Assembly: GCA_051881335.1 (NCBI GenBank)
Contig: JBJEPR010000183.1
Span: 1 to 41,873, forward strand
DNA length: 41,873 bases
Direction of reading: 5' to 3'
DNA from: Fimenecus sp051881335
Lineage (GTDB): Bacteria; Bacillota; Clostridia; Oscillospirales; Acutalibacteraceae
Shown: positions 8,538 through 16,469 of the stretch, piece after piece
Layout: the number at the start of each line of letters is the position of its first letter
Position numbering within the stretch: position 1 is the stretch's first letter
The notes under the pieces: model-generated
Databases searched by the model: none
What the model was told of the DNA's origin: nothing
What the model saw: only the letters and a program-made list of their open reading frames with translations
Program-made: the position numbers and the translations under genes

Positions 8538-9755
8538 ATGGACAATCAACAATATAATACCCCTTACGGAACAGGGCAAAACAGCGGCAACGGCGCCCAA
8601 AATCCATATGCGGCGGGGCAAAACCCCAACACGCCCCCTAATGCCCAAAATCCGTACGGTACACCGTACGGGCAAGCGCCTTATACGCCTCCGTATACGC
8701 AACAGCCCCCCTACAATCAAAATCCGTACGGCAACCCGTATGGGTACAATCCGAACTACGGCGGCGCGCCTTACAACGGCTATACCCCGCCGAACGACCC
8801 CAATTTTCTCCGCAAGAAAAATGAAACCCGCACACTGCGTACGATGAGTATGTCGCACGGGCTTGCGGTCATTGGTTTTACGGTATTTGCATATATTATC
8901 AGCGCACTTTTGGTGCTCATTCCGGGCTTCCGTTCCGCTTATACGGGCAATTCCCTGTTCAGCGAGGCGGTTGACGCCGCGTTTTCTCTGTTCATCATTT
9001 TTGTACCGTTCTTTATAAGCTTTCTGTTTCAAAAAAAGCGCGGGCTGATAAAAGAGTTGCCGCTGGGCACGCCCAATGACGGCAAAGCGTCGGTATTGCT
9101 TATTTTTATCGGCGTGATGTGCTGTGTGGCGGGCAGTTATGCCACCAGCATTTTAACCGCGATGTTTGAAGGCGTTTTCGGCGTGACTTTTACGATGCCC
9201 GAAAGTGATGTTGTGTATAATTCCGTACCGATGTTCCTGTTGGCGGTGCTCGGCACGGCGATTGTGCCCGCGTTTGTGGAGGAATTCGCCATTCGCGGCA
9301 CGGTGATGCAGCCCCTTCGCAAATACGGCGACAAGTTTGCCATTGTGATGTCGGCGCTTGTCTTTGCGCTGATGCACGGCAATATGGTGCAAATCCCGTT
9401 CGCCTTTATTGCGGGGCTTGCCATCGGCTACGCCGTGACGGTTTCCGGCTCCATGTGGGTCGGGATTGCCATTCATTTCCTCAACAATTTTGCGTCGGTA
9501 CTGATGCAGACGGCGGTGGATACGCTGCCCGACAAACAGGAAAATATTGTAATTTTGGCAATTCTTGCGTCGATTTTTGTCGCAGGAATCGTCAGCCTGA
9601 TTTTATATCTCAAAAACTATGCGCATACGCCGCTTGAAAAGGGCGGCAGCTTACTCCCAAACGGAGAAAAATCGAAAGCGTATCTTTGCACCGTGCCGAT
9701 GATTTTTGCGGCAATTCTTTTGTTGATAGAAACGGCGCAATATATTGAATTTTAA
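8538..9755 (+). CDS. CPBP-family intramembrane metalloprotease with QNPYG-rich N-terminus
   Basis: A membrane protein of 405 residues. Residues 1-95 are low-complexity and disordered (repeated QNPYG / GYNPN / PPYTQQPPYNQ words), probably cytoplasmic. The rest is a multi-pass domain carrying the three CPBP (CAAX protease and bacteriocin-processing) motifs: E248-E249-x-x-x-R253 (EEFAIR), F276-x-x-x-H280 (FALMH) and H313-x-x-x-N317 (HFLNN), which form the zinc protease site. Substrates are unknown; family members process prenylated or small peptides or act in bacteriocin immunity. The start is ATG 8538, behind the purine-rich AAAAGAGAAGA; an in-frame GTG at 8508 lacks a ribosome binding site. 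tadA begins 20 bases after its stop. Confidence 0.88.
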   Translation: MDNQQYNTPYGTGQNSGNGAQNPYAAGQNPNTPPNAQNPYGTPYGQAPYTPPYTQQPPYNQNPYGNPYGYNPNYGGAPYNGYTPPNDPNFLRKKNETRTLRTMSMSHGLAVIGFTVFAYIISALLVLIPGFRSAYTGNSLFSEAVDAAFSLFIIFVPFFISFLFQKKRGLIKELPLGTPNDGKASVLLIFIGVMCCVAGSYATSILTAMFEGVFGVTFTMPESDVVYNSVPMFLLAVLGTAIVPAFVEEFAIRGTVMQPLRKYGDKFAIVMSALVFALMHGNMVQIPFAFIAGLAIGYAVTVSGSMWVGIAIHFLNNFASVLMQTAVDTLPDKQENIVILAILASIFVAGIVSLILYLKNYAHTPLEKGGSLLPNGEKSKAYLCTVPMIFAAILLLIETAQYIEF

Positions 9756-9774
9756 GGCTTTGACAAGGGAAACT

Positions 9775-10224
9775 ATGGATAAAACGGATTTTATGCGTGT
9801 TGCGCTGGACGCGGCGAAACAGAGCGCCGCGGAGGAAGAAGTGCCTGTGGGCGCGGTTATCGTGCGCAACGGCGAAGTGGTCGCGGTGGGCAGAAACCGC
9901 CGCGAAACCATCAAAGACGCGCTCTCCCACGCGGAAATCGAGGCCATTCGTACCGCTTGCGCAGTGTTGGGCGGCTGGCGGCTCTGGGAATGTGAAATGT
10001 TCGTGACCTTAGAGCCGTGTCCGATGTGCGCGGGCGCAATTCTCAATGCGCGCATTCGCAAGGTCACCTTTGGGGCGTATGATAAAAAGAACGGGGCGCT
10101 CGAAAGCGTAATGCAGATGTATAACTACCCGTTTACCCACAAGCCCGCCGTCGAGGGCGGCGTGTTGGCGGACGAATGCGCCGCCGTATTGTCGGATTTT
10201 TTTAAAGAATTAAGGGAGAAATAA
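9775..10224 (+). CDS. tadA: tRNA-specific adenosine deaminase
   Basis: Converts the wobble adenosine of tRNA-Arg(ACG) to inosine. The 149-residue product has the cytidine/deoxycytidylate deaminase zinc site: His52-Ala-Glu54 (SHAEIEAI) and Pro81-Cys82-Pro-Met-Cys85 (EPCPMCAGAIL). It also has the NARIRKVTFGAYDKKNGA segment characteristic of TadA rather than free-nucleoside deaminases. The start is taken at ATG 9775, with AAGGG 5 bases upstream; an in-frame TTG at 9745 would overlap the end of the protease gene. A family 2 repeat begins 5 bases after its stop. Confidence 0.94.
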   Translation: MDKTDFMRVALDAAKQSAAEEEVPVGAVIVRNGEVVAVGRNRRETIKDALSHAEIEAIRTACAVLGGWRLWECEMFVTLEPCPMCAGAILNARIRKVTFGAYDKKNGALESVMQMYNYPFTHKPAVEGGVLADECAAVLSDFFKELREK

Positions 10225-10228
10225 AAAG

Positions 10229-10334
10229 TTGTCATCCTGAGCGAAGCGAAGGATCTCCGCTACCGCGAAACGAGCTTCTTCGCCTGACGGCGCAGAATGA
10301 CAACCGAAACGGGCGATTCGTGAATCGCCCCTAT
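10229..10334. repeat. Composite repeat: family 2 element plus REP
   Basis: 10229-10303 is a shortened family 2 unit (TTGTCATCCTGAGCGAAGCG ... GCGCAGAATGACAA). Seven bases later, 10311-10334 is a minus-strand REP with foot ATAG instead of GTAG and stem GGGCGATTC / GAATCGCCC. The same side-by-side arrangement recurs at 95-212, 11409-11527 and 16508-16622. Confidence 0.8.
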
Positions 10335-10337
10335 GTT

Positions 10338-10386
10338 CTAGCATCTATCGTCTAGCGTCTAGCGTCTAGAATCTAACATCTAAAAA
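10338..10386 (+). repeat. Heptanucleotide tandem repeat upstream of mrp
   Basis: Seven consecutive 7-base units, all starting CTA: CTAGCAT, CTATCGT, CTAGCGT, CTAGCGT, CTAGAAT, CTAACAT, CTAAAAA. The last unit runs into the AAGGAG Shine-Dalgarno of mrp (10385-10390). Confidence 0.85.
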
Positions 10387-10399
10387 GGAGATACAAAAA

Positions 10400-11206
10400 A
10401 TGAGCGAAGGTTGTTCCGGGAACTGCAGTTCCTGTTCGGAAAGTTGTGAAAAGAGAGATATGCGCTTGCCCGAAAACAAGTACAGCACCGTAAAAAAGGT
10501 CATCGGCGTTGTCAGCGGCAAGGGCGGCGTAGGCAAAAGCCTTGTGACCTCTCTGTTGGCGGTTGCGGCGCAGTCCGCAGGGAAGCAGGCGGCGATTTTG
10601 GACGCCGATGTCACAGGACCGTCTATCCCCAAGGCGTTCGGGCTTCACGACCGCGCCGAGGGCAGTGAGGACGGGCTGTTCCCGATGCAAACCAAAACCG
10701 GTGTGCGCGTGATGAGTGTGAATTTGTTACTCGAAAAAGAGGACGCTCCCGTCATTTGGCGCGGCCCCGTCATTTCAGGGATGATTAACCAGTTTTGGCA
10801 GGAGGTCATTTGGGGCGATGTCGATTATATGTTTGTCGATATGCCGCCCGGCACGGGCGATGTGCCGCTGACCGTATTCCAAAGTCTGCCTGTGGACGGC
10901 ATTGTGATTGTGACTACCCCGCAGGATTTGGTGACGCTGATTGTCAAAAAAGCGTACAATATGGCGAAAATGATGGATATTCCCGTGTTGGGGCTGGTCG
11001 AAAATATGAGTTATTTTGAGTGCCCCGATTGCGGCAAACGCCATTCGGTTTTCGGGGAAAGCAAATTGGACGAGGTTGCAAAGGAACTCGGTGTGCCCGT
11101 GCTTGCGCGGTTGCCGATTGACCCCAAAACCGCCGCATTGGTCGATAAAGGCGCGGTGGAATTGGCAAACACCGATATGTTCAACGATTTTATTGCAAAA
11201 TTATAA
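10400..11206 (+). CDS. mrp: Mrp/NBP35-family iron-sulfur cluster carrier ATPase
   Basis: A P-loop ATPase (268 residues) of the MinD/Mrp superfamily that binds and transfers Fe-S clusters to apoproteins. The deviant Walker A motif is GKGGVGKS (residues 40-47). The N-terminus has four cysteines (C5, C9, C12, C16), a pattern seen in NBP35-like members. The C-terminal half holds MSYFECPDCGKRH with the CxxC that binds the bridging cluster in the dimer, after MPPGTGDVPLT. The start ATG 10400 has AAGGAG 9 bases upstream. It appears monocistronic: repeats precede it and a strong terminator follows 5 bases after the stop. Confidence 0.93.
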   Translation: MSEGCSGNCSSCSESCEKRDMRLPENKYSTVKKVIGVVSGKGGVGKSLVTSLLAVAAQSAGKQAAILDADVTGPSIPKAFGLHDRAEGSEDGLFPMQTKTGVRVMSVNLLLEKEDAPVIWRGPVISGMINQFWQEVIWGDVDYMFVDMPPGTGDVPLTVFQSLPVDGIVIVTTPQDLVTLIVKKAYNMAKMMDIPVLGLVENMSYFECPDCGKRHSVFGESKLDEVAKELGVPVLARLPIDPKTAALVDKGAVELANTDMFNDFIAKL

Positions 11207-11211
11207 GGGAG

Positions 11212-11246
11212 AAAAACGGACGAGGTTTTACGCTTCGTCCGTTTTT
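11212..11246 (+). terminator. Rho-independent terminator after mrp
   Basis: AAAAACGGACGA pairs with TCGTCCGTTTTT across a short loop; the 3' arm itself supplies the T-run. Confidence 0.88.
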
Positions 11247-11288
11247 GTTGGTCGGAACAAATAAGAATTTGGATTTGTATATCCAATC

Positions 11289-11360
11289 GTAGGGGCAGTC
11301 GACCTCGGCCGCCTGTGGATTTTGATATAATTTCGCGGAACGGTCAAGACCGTTTCCTAC
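11289..11360. repeat. Head-to-head REP pair (BIME-like)
   Basis: The + REP at 11289-11314 (GTAGGGGCAGTCGACC...) has a degenerate stem. The − REP at 11337-11360 (GTAGGAAACGGTCTTGACCG...) is one base off the common form. The spacer is TGTGGATTTTGATATAATTT, the word seen beside other REPs. GTAG is outermost at both ends. Confidence 0.72.
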
Positions 11361-11380
11361 GCACAAAATACAATACGAGC

Positions 11381-11434
11381 GTAGGGGTCGGCGTCTCGAC
11401 GACCCGTTGTAGGGGCGGGTTTCCACGCCCGCCC
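11381..11434 (+). repeat. Two tandem family 1 REPs
   Basis: 11381-11405 is GTAG with stem GGGTCG / CGACCC; 11409-11434 is GTAG with stem GGGCGGG / CCCGCCC. Both are on the + strand and run directly into the family 2 element at 11437. Confidence 0.82.
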
Positions 11435-11436
11435 GA

Positions 11437-11527
11437 TTGTCATTCTGAGCCGATAGGCGAAGAATCTCGTTTCATGCATTTATACTTGGTGCTGTTTGAG
11501 ATCCTTCGCTTCGCTCAGGATGACAAA
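11437..11527. repeat. Family 2 palindromic repeat, complete
   Basis: TTGTCATTCTGAGCCGATAG ... GCTTCGCTCAGGATGACAA. The left arm (ATTCT / AGAAT) and the right arm (ATCCT / AGGAT) carry different but internally paired stems. Confidence 0.82.
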
Positions 11528-11634
11528 TACAAATCCAAATTTTCCTACCGCGTACCGAAACGGGTTTTGTATTTCAATCGGCAAAAGCGACAAAAAGCGC
11601 GCGCGCATTTGCGGTGTTTTTTCTTAAATATCTA

Positions 11635-11664
11635 TTGAAATCAACGGCTTTTCAATGGTATAAT
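11635..11664 (+). promoter_or_regulatory. Predicted sigma-A promoter of guaB
   Basis: TTGAAA (11635-11640), 18-base spacer, TATAAT (11659-11664). It lies 33 bases upstream of the guaB ATG, with GGGAGG in between. Confidence 0.75.
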
Positions 11665-11697
11665 ATCAGATAAATTAAAATGGGAGGATTATAAAAT

Positions 11698-13161
11698 ATG
11701 GCAAGTGATAAATTTGCAAAAGAAGGCTTGACCTTTGATGATGTACTGCTCATTCCGGCAGAGAGCGATGTCCTGCCGAGTGATGTGGATGTTTCCACAA
11801 AGCTGACAAAAACCATTACCCTCAACACCCCGATTTTGACCGCGGCGATGGATACCGTCACCGAGGACCGTATGGCAATTGCCATTGCGCGTGAGGGCGG
11901 CATCGGGATTATTCACAAGAATATGTCGATTGAGGCGCAAAAGGCGGAGGTGGACAAGGTAAAGCGCAGTGAAAACGGCGTTATTGTCAATCCGTTTTTC
12001 CTGCACGCAGACAACACCGTAGAGGAAGCGGACCAGTTGATGCACCGTTACAAAATTTCGGGCGTGCCCATCTGCGACGAAAACGGCAAATTGGTCGGGA
12101 TTCTGACCAATCGAGATATGCGGTTTATGACGGACTACAATGTGCGTATCGGCGAAGTGATGACCAAAGAAAACTTGGTGACCTCCCACATCGGCACAAC
12201 GCTTGAAGACGCAAAGAAAATTTTAATGCAGCATAAAATTGAAAAGCTCCCGCTTGTAGACGACAACGGCTACTTAAAGGGGCTTATCACGATTAAGGAT
12301 ATTGAAAAGACCGTCCAGTACCCGAATTCCGCGCGTGACGCGCAGGGCAGACTGCTTTGCGGCGCGGCAATCGGGGCAACGGCTGATGTGTTAGACCGCG
12401 CGGCGGCACTTGTGGAAGCGGGCGTCGATTTGCTCGCGCTCGACTCTGCGCACGGCCACAGCCAAAACATCTTAAAAGCAGTGGAAAAAGTCAAAACCGC
12501 ATTCCCGAACATTTCCTTAATTGCGGGCAATGTCGCCACCGCCGAGGGTACGAAGGCGCTGATCGACGCAGGCGCGGATTGCGTGAAGGTCGGTATCGGG
12601 CCGGGGTCTATCTGCACCACGCGCGTGGTTGCGGGTATCGGCGTGCCGCAGGTGACCGCTGTGTATGATTCGGCAAACGAGGCGGCAAAGCACGGCATTT
12701 CTGTCATTGCCGACGGCGGTATCAAGTATTCGGGCGAAATCGTCAAGGCAATCGCTGCGGGTGCGTCGGCGGTGATGGTTGGCTCGCTGATTGCCGGCTG
12801 TGAGGAATCCCCCGGCGAAACCGAGGTCTATCAGGGCAGAAGCTTCAAGACCTACCGCGGTATGGGCTCCATAGCGGCAATGAACTGCGGCTCAAAAGAC
12901 CGCTATTTCCAATCCAACAACAAAAAGCTCGTGCCCGAGGGCATTGAGGGGCGCGTGCCGTATAAGGGCAAGCTCTCCGACACGATTTACCAGATGCTCG
13001 GCGGCTTAAAAGCCGGTATGGGCTATTGCGGTTGCCACAACATTTTGGAATTGCAGACCAACACGAAGTTTATCCGTATCACCGGCGCGGGTCTCAAAGA
13101 AAGCCACCCGCACGATGTGTTTATTACAAAGGAAGCACCGAACTATTCCGTGAATTTGTAA
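11698..13161 (+). CDS. guaB: IMP dehydrogenase
   Basis: Oxidises IMP to XMP with NAD+, the committed step of GMP synthesis. The 487-residue product has the TIM-barrel catalytic domain interrupted by two CBS domains at about residues 95-205. The active-site loop GPGSICTTRVVAGIGVPQ gives catalytic Cys306, and the mobile-flap region follows (KDRYFQSNNKKLVPEGIEGRVP). Length and motifs are fully normal. The start ATG 11698 is preceded by GGGAGG. A transposase-like gene begins 10 bases downstream and glyA follows it, so guaB-RAYT-glyA may be one transcript. No purine-riboswitch-like fold was recognised in the leader. Confidence 0.97.
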   Translation: MASDKFAKEGLTFDDVLLIPAESDVLPSDVDVSTKLTKTITLNTPILTAAMDTVTEDRMAIAIAREGGIGIIHKNMSIEAQKAEVDKVKRSENGVIVNPFFLHADNTVEEADQLMHRYKISGVPICDENGKLVGILTNRDMRFMTDYNVRIGEVMTKENLVTSHIGTTLEDAKKILMQHKIEKLPLVDDNGYLKGLITIKDIEKTVQYPNSARDAQGRLLCGAAIGATADVLDRAAALVEAGVDLLALDSAHGHSQNILKAVEKVKTAFPNISLIAGNVATAEGTKALIDAGADCVKVGIGPGSICTTRVVAGIGVPQVTAVYDSANEAAKHGISVIADGGIKYSGEIVKAIAAGASAVMVGSLIAGCEESPGETEVYQGRSFKTYRGMGSIAAMNCGSKDRYFQSNNKKLVPEGIEGRVPYKGKLSDTIYQMLGGLKAGMGYCGCHNILELQTNTKFIRITGAGLKESHPHDVFITKEAPNYSVNL

Positions 13162-13171
13162 GGGCGACGCG

Positions 13172-13687
13172 ATGGACACGTTGCCGAAACGAAAGAAAAA
13201 TCGGTTGGAAGGGTACGATTATACACAGCCCAATTATTATTTTGTCACTGTGTGCGTACAAGACCGCGAGCCGATTTTAAGCAGAATCGTAGGGGGCGAT
13301 GCCCTCATCGCCCCGCGAAGCGTACTGACACCAATCGGAACGGTTGTTGAAAAACACATACAAAAAATAAATACGGTTTATGCAGATGTTGCCGTGGAAC
13401 GATATATTATCATGCCGAATCACATACATCTTTTGCTGTTGATTGATAGGTTTGATGTCGGGACGATGAGGGCATCGTCCCCTACGAATTTGAGCACTGT
13501 AATTCGTTCTTTGAAAACTTTTGTTACGAAAGAAATCGGGCAAAATATTTGGCAAAGGTCATTTTATGACGAAATCATCAAAAATGAAACGCATTTTCAG
13601 CGCGCGTGGGATTATATCGAATACAACGCATTGAAAGAATACGCGGAAAACGAAAAAGGAAATAAAACAAAAATAAAGGGGATTTAA
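13172..13687 (+). CDS. REP-associated tyrosine transposase (RAYT, Y1_Tnp/IS200-like)
   Basis: A 171-residue single-strand DNA transposase-like protein of the HUH/Y1 class; by family, it nicks and joins at REP hairpins with a GTAG foot. The pattern runs GYDYTQPNYYFVTVCV (first strand), then PNHIHLLLLI with the HUH pair, then WQRSFYDEIIKNETHFQRAW and DYIEYNALKEY, whose Tyr is the probable nucleophile. Its striking feature is two REPs inside the reading frame. 13289-13314 is translated as VGGDALIAP and 13460-13485 as GTMRASSP-T. They are inverted copies of each other with GTAG outermost, bracketing the HUH motif. It is wedged between guaB (10 bp) and glyA (1 bp gap). The frame is intact. A second copy, broken by a stop, lies at 35090-35647. 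Confidence 0.85.
   Translation: MDTLPKRKKNRLEGYDYTQPNYYFVTVCVQDREPILSRIVGGDALIAPRSVLTPIGTVVEKHIQKINTVYADVAVERYIIMPNHIHLLLLIDRFDVGTMRASSPTNLSTVIRSLKTFVTKEIGQNIWQRSFYDEIIKNETHFQRAWDYIEYNALKEYAENEKGNKTKIKGI
13289..13314 (+). repeat. In-frame REP inside RAYT copy 1 (first)
   Basis: GTAG followed by a palindrome with stem GGGGCGATG / CATCGCCCC (approximate). It encodes V-G-G-D-A-L-I-A-P. It is inserted after LSRI, the same point at which RAYT copy 2 carries its first REP. Confidence 0.85.
13460..13485 (-). repeat. In-frame REP inside RAYT copy 1 (second, inverted)
   Basis: Its reverse complement, GTAGGGGACGATGCCCTCAT and onward, differs from the first copy (13289) by only two bases. It lies just after the HUH motif. 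Confidence 0.85.
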
Positions 13688-13688
13688 A

Positions 13689-14942
13689 ATGTACGCAGAT
13701 TTAATGGACACCATCGGGTTTGTATCGCAATACGACCCCGAAGTCGGCGCGGCAATGGGCAAAGAGCTTGCCCGCCAGCAGAGAAATTTGGAGCTGATTG
13801 CCAGCGAAAACATTGTTTCGCCTGCCGTGATGGCGGCGATGGGCAGTGTGCTGACCAACAAATATGCCGAAGGCTATTCAGGCAAACGCTACTACGGCGG
13901 CTGTGAATGTGTCGATATCGTCGAAGATATCGCGGTGCGCCGTGCGTGCGAGCTGTTCGGCGCAAAGTTCGCCAATGTGCAACCCCATTCGGGTGCGCAG
14001 GCGAATATGGCGGTGTATTTTGCACTGCTGACCCCCGGCGACACGGTGATGGGTATGAATCTTGCCGAGGGCGGCCACTTGACTCACGGCTCACCTGTGA
14101 ATATGTCGGGCAAATACTTCAACTTTGTGCCTTACGGCGTCAACGCGGACGGGTTTATTGATTACGACGAATTCGAGCAAAAGGCAAAGGAATGCAAACC
14201 GAAGCTGATTGTTGCGGGCGCGTCCGCTTATCCGCGCATCATCGATTTTAAGCGCATTTCCGAAATCGCAAAAGAAGTCGGCGCATATTTGATGGTCGAT
14301 ATGGCGCATATCGCGGGCTTGGTTGCCGCAGGGCAGCACCCCTCGCCCGTGCCATATGCCGATGTGGTCACCACCACCACGCACAAAACCCTGCGCGGTC
14401 CGCGCGGCGGCTTAATCCTCACCAATGACGAGGATTTGGCAAAAGCGATGAACAAGGCGATTTTCCCCGGCACACAGGGCGGCCCGTTGATGCACATTAT
14501 CGCGGGCAAGGCGGTTTGCTTCGGCGAGGCGCTCAAACCCGAGTTCAAAGACTATCAAAAACGCGTGGTCGAAAATTGTCAGGCAATGGCGAAAGGGCTG
14601 TTGTCGCGCGGGATTGATTTGGTCTCCGGCGGCAGTGATAACCACCTGATGCTTGTGGATTTGCGCTCTGTGGGCATTACCGGCAAGGAGTTAGAGCACA
14701 GACTCGACGAAGTGTATATCACCGCGAACAAAAACGCGATTCCGAATGACCCGCAAAAACCGTTTGTGACCAGCGGCGTGCGTTTGGGCACACCCGCTGT
14801 CACCACCAGAGGACTGACCACCGACGATTGCGACAAAGTTGCGGAATTTATCGCGCTTGTCGCAACGGATTTCGATGCAAAAGCGGACTATATCCGCGAG
14901 GGTGTGTGTGAAATCTGCGCAAAACACCCGCTTTATAAATAA
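13689..14942 (+). CDS. glyA: Serine hydroxymethyltransferase
   Basis: A PLP enzyme interconverting serine and glycine and charging tetrahydrofolate with a methylene group, the main one-carbon source for purines and thymidylate. The 417-residue product has the family length. The Schiff-base lysine is Lys233 in TTTHKTLRGPRGG. Other family landmarks are IASENIVS, YAEGYSGKRYYGG and HLTHGSPVNMSGKYF. The start ATG 13689 has GGGG about 9 bases upstream, inside the end of the RAYT gene. The neighbouring guaB links it to purine metabolism, and the RAYT gene between them looks like a later arrival. Confidence 0.97.
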   Translation: MYADLMDTIGFVSQYDPEVGAAMGKELARQQRNLELIASENIVSPAVMAAMGSVLTNKYAEGYSGKRYYGGCECVDIVEDIAVRRACELFGAKFANVQPHSGAQANMAVYFALLTPGDTVMGMNLAEGGHLTHGSPVNMSGKYFNFVPYGVNADGFIDYDEFEQKAKECKPKLIVAGASAYPRIIDFKRISEIAKEVGAYLMVDMAHIAGLVAAGQHPSPVPYADVVTTTTHKTLRGPRGGLILTNDEDLAKAMNKAIFPGTQGGPLMHIIAGKAVCFGEALKPEFKDYQKRVVENCQAMAKGLLSRGIDLVSGGSDNHLMLVDLRSVGITGKELEHRLDEVYITANKNAIPNDPQKPFVTSGVRLGTPAVTTRGLTTDDCDKVAEFIALVATDFDAKADYIREGVCEICAKHPLYK

Positions 14943-14978
14943 GAAACAGAGAGGACGGACGCCGCCGCGCGGGATTTT

Positions 14979-15509
14979 ATGAGAGAAATCATTGTTGCCA
15001 GTCAAAACCCGCAAGCGGCGGAGCGTATCCGTTCGATTTTGCAAAGCGACCATATTTTTGTCGGAAATTTGTACCGTTCGGGCGCGGAGGTGCTCTCGTT
15101 TGCGAGTATCCGCCCCGACGCGGTCGTGATTTGCGGCAAATTGCCGGATATGTCGGCTGTTGAGCTTGCAGGAATGCTTCCGAACGGCTTTGATATGATT
15201 TGGCTTGTGCCCTCGGGCGAGCCGGAGCCGATGTACCGAAGCAATATGATTACGCTCAATATGCCGCTGAACCGTATGGAATTTTTGAATACGGTGCGCA
15301 TGCTTGCGGCAAACGCCGCCGAGCAGAGCCGCCCGCGTAAAATCGTGCGCTCGCAAGAGGAAGAAGAACTGTTGCGCGTTGCGAAAGAACGGCTGATGGT
15401 GCGCCATCACCTTTCGGAGCGTGAAGCGCATAAACTGATACAGCGGCGCAGTATGGAGTCAGGCTTGCGGATTTTAGAGGTTGCGCGGCTGATTGCAGAA
15501 GAAGAATAA
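14979..15509 (+). CDS. ANTAR-domain response regulator-like protein
   Basis: A 176-residue protein. Residues 1-110 resemble a receiver fold (REIIVASQNPQAAERIRSIL...PDAVVICGKLPD) but lack a convincing acidic phosphorylation pocket, so it may be a pseudo-receiver. Residues about 118-176 form an ANTAR RNA-binding domain (LRVAKERLMVRHHLSEREAH...SMESGLRILEVARLI). ANTAR proteins bind paired-hairpin leader RNAs and cause antitermination, often of nitrogen-assimilation genes. No histidine kinase and no obvious ANTAR target leader are visible beside it. It begins 36 bases after glyA and may be cotranscribed with it. Confidence 0.85.
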   Translation: MREIIVASQNPQAAERIRSILQSDHIFVGNLYRSGAEVLSFASIRPDAVVICGKLPDMSAVELAGMLPNGFDMIWLVPSGEPEPMYRSNMITLNMPLNRMEFLNTVRMLAANAAEQSRPRKIVRSQEEEELLRVAKERLMVRHHLSEREAHKLIQRRSMESGLRILEVARLIAEEE

Positions 15510-15557
15510 ATGGTATTTTCAAGATAGACAAATCTTAACTATCGCGGGAGGCGGCGT

Positions 15558-16394
15558 ATGAAGTTTACAAAAATGCAGGGCGCGGGCAACGATTATATCT
15601 ATGTAAATTGCTTTAAAGAAACCGTGGAAAATCCCGAGGAGACGGCTATTCGCGTCAGCGACCGCCACTTCGGTATCGGTGCAGATGGGTTGGTGCTGAT
15701 TTGCCCGTCCGAAAAAGCCGATTTCTTTATGGATATATACAACGCCGACGGCTCGCGCGCCAAAATGTGCGGCAATGCGACGCGTTGTGTGGCGAAATAT
15801 GTGTACGACAACAAAATGACCGACAAAACCGAAATTGCGTTGGAGACATTGAGCGGAATTAAGTATATTAAAATCACCGTGCAGGACGGCAAAGCCGTCG
15901 CCGCGCGTGTGAATATGGGTGCGCCGATTTTGACGCCGCGCGAAATTCCGACAAAATTCGACGGCGAAACGGTTGTTAGTCAAAATTTAACTATCGATGA
16001 TAAGGCATATGCGGTGACCTGTGTTTCTATGGGTAATCCGCATTGCGTTTTGTATACGGACGATGTGCATATGCTTGATTTGCCGCGCATCGGTCCGAAA
16101 TTTGAAAATCACGAGCTGTTCCCTGACCGCATCAACACCGAATTTGTGCATATCGTCAGCGAAACCGAGTTTGATATGCGCGTGTGGGAGCGCGGCTCGG
16201 GCGAAACCCTCGCCTGCGGTACGGGTGCGTGCGCGGCGACGGTTGCTTCGATTTTAAACGGGTATTGCAAGCGTGATACCGAGATAAAAGTCAACCTGTT
16301 GGGCGGCACGCTGTATATCAACTGGACCGCCGACGGCGATGTCTATATGACCGGCCCTGCCGAAACCGTTTGCACGGGGGAATTTGACGCGTAA
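15558..16394 (+). CDS. dapF: Diaminopimelate epimerase
   Basis: Cofactor-independent epimerase converting LL- to meso-diaminopimelate for lysine and peptidoglycan. The 278-residue product has the two catalytic cysteines: Cys71 in MCGNATRC and Cys220 in ACGTGACAA. It also has the MQGAGNDYIY N-terminus and GADGLVLI. The start ATG 15558 has GGGAGG upstream. dapL, whose product LL-diaminopimelate is its substrate, lies about 300 bases downstream on the same strand, so consecutive pathway steps are neighbours although repeats separate them. Confidence 0.97.
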   Translation: MKFTKMQGAGNDYIYVNCFKETVENPEETAIRVSDRHFGIGADGLVLICPSEKADFFMDIYNADGSRAKMCGNATRCVAKYVYDNKMTDKTEIALETLSGIKYIKITVQDGKAVAARVNMGAPILTPREIPTKFDGETVVSQNLTIDDKAYAVTCVSMGNPHCVLYTDDVHMLDLPRIGPKFENHELFPDRINTEFVHIVSETEFDMRVWERGSGETLACGTGACAATVASILNGYCKRDTEIKVNLLGGTLYINWTADGDVYMTGPAETVCTGEFDA

Positions 16395-16469
16395 TGCGCG
16401 CGGTGGGGCGTAAGGACGAATACCGCGGTGCGGCAGTGAAAAGTGAATAATGAATAATGAAAAATTGCA

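Noticed and set aside
16430..16466. TGAATAATGAATAATGAAAA as a tandem repeat of interest
   Set aside because: Only about two short units are present, and it looks like ordinary AT-rich filler beside the composite repeat.
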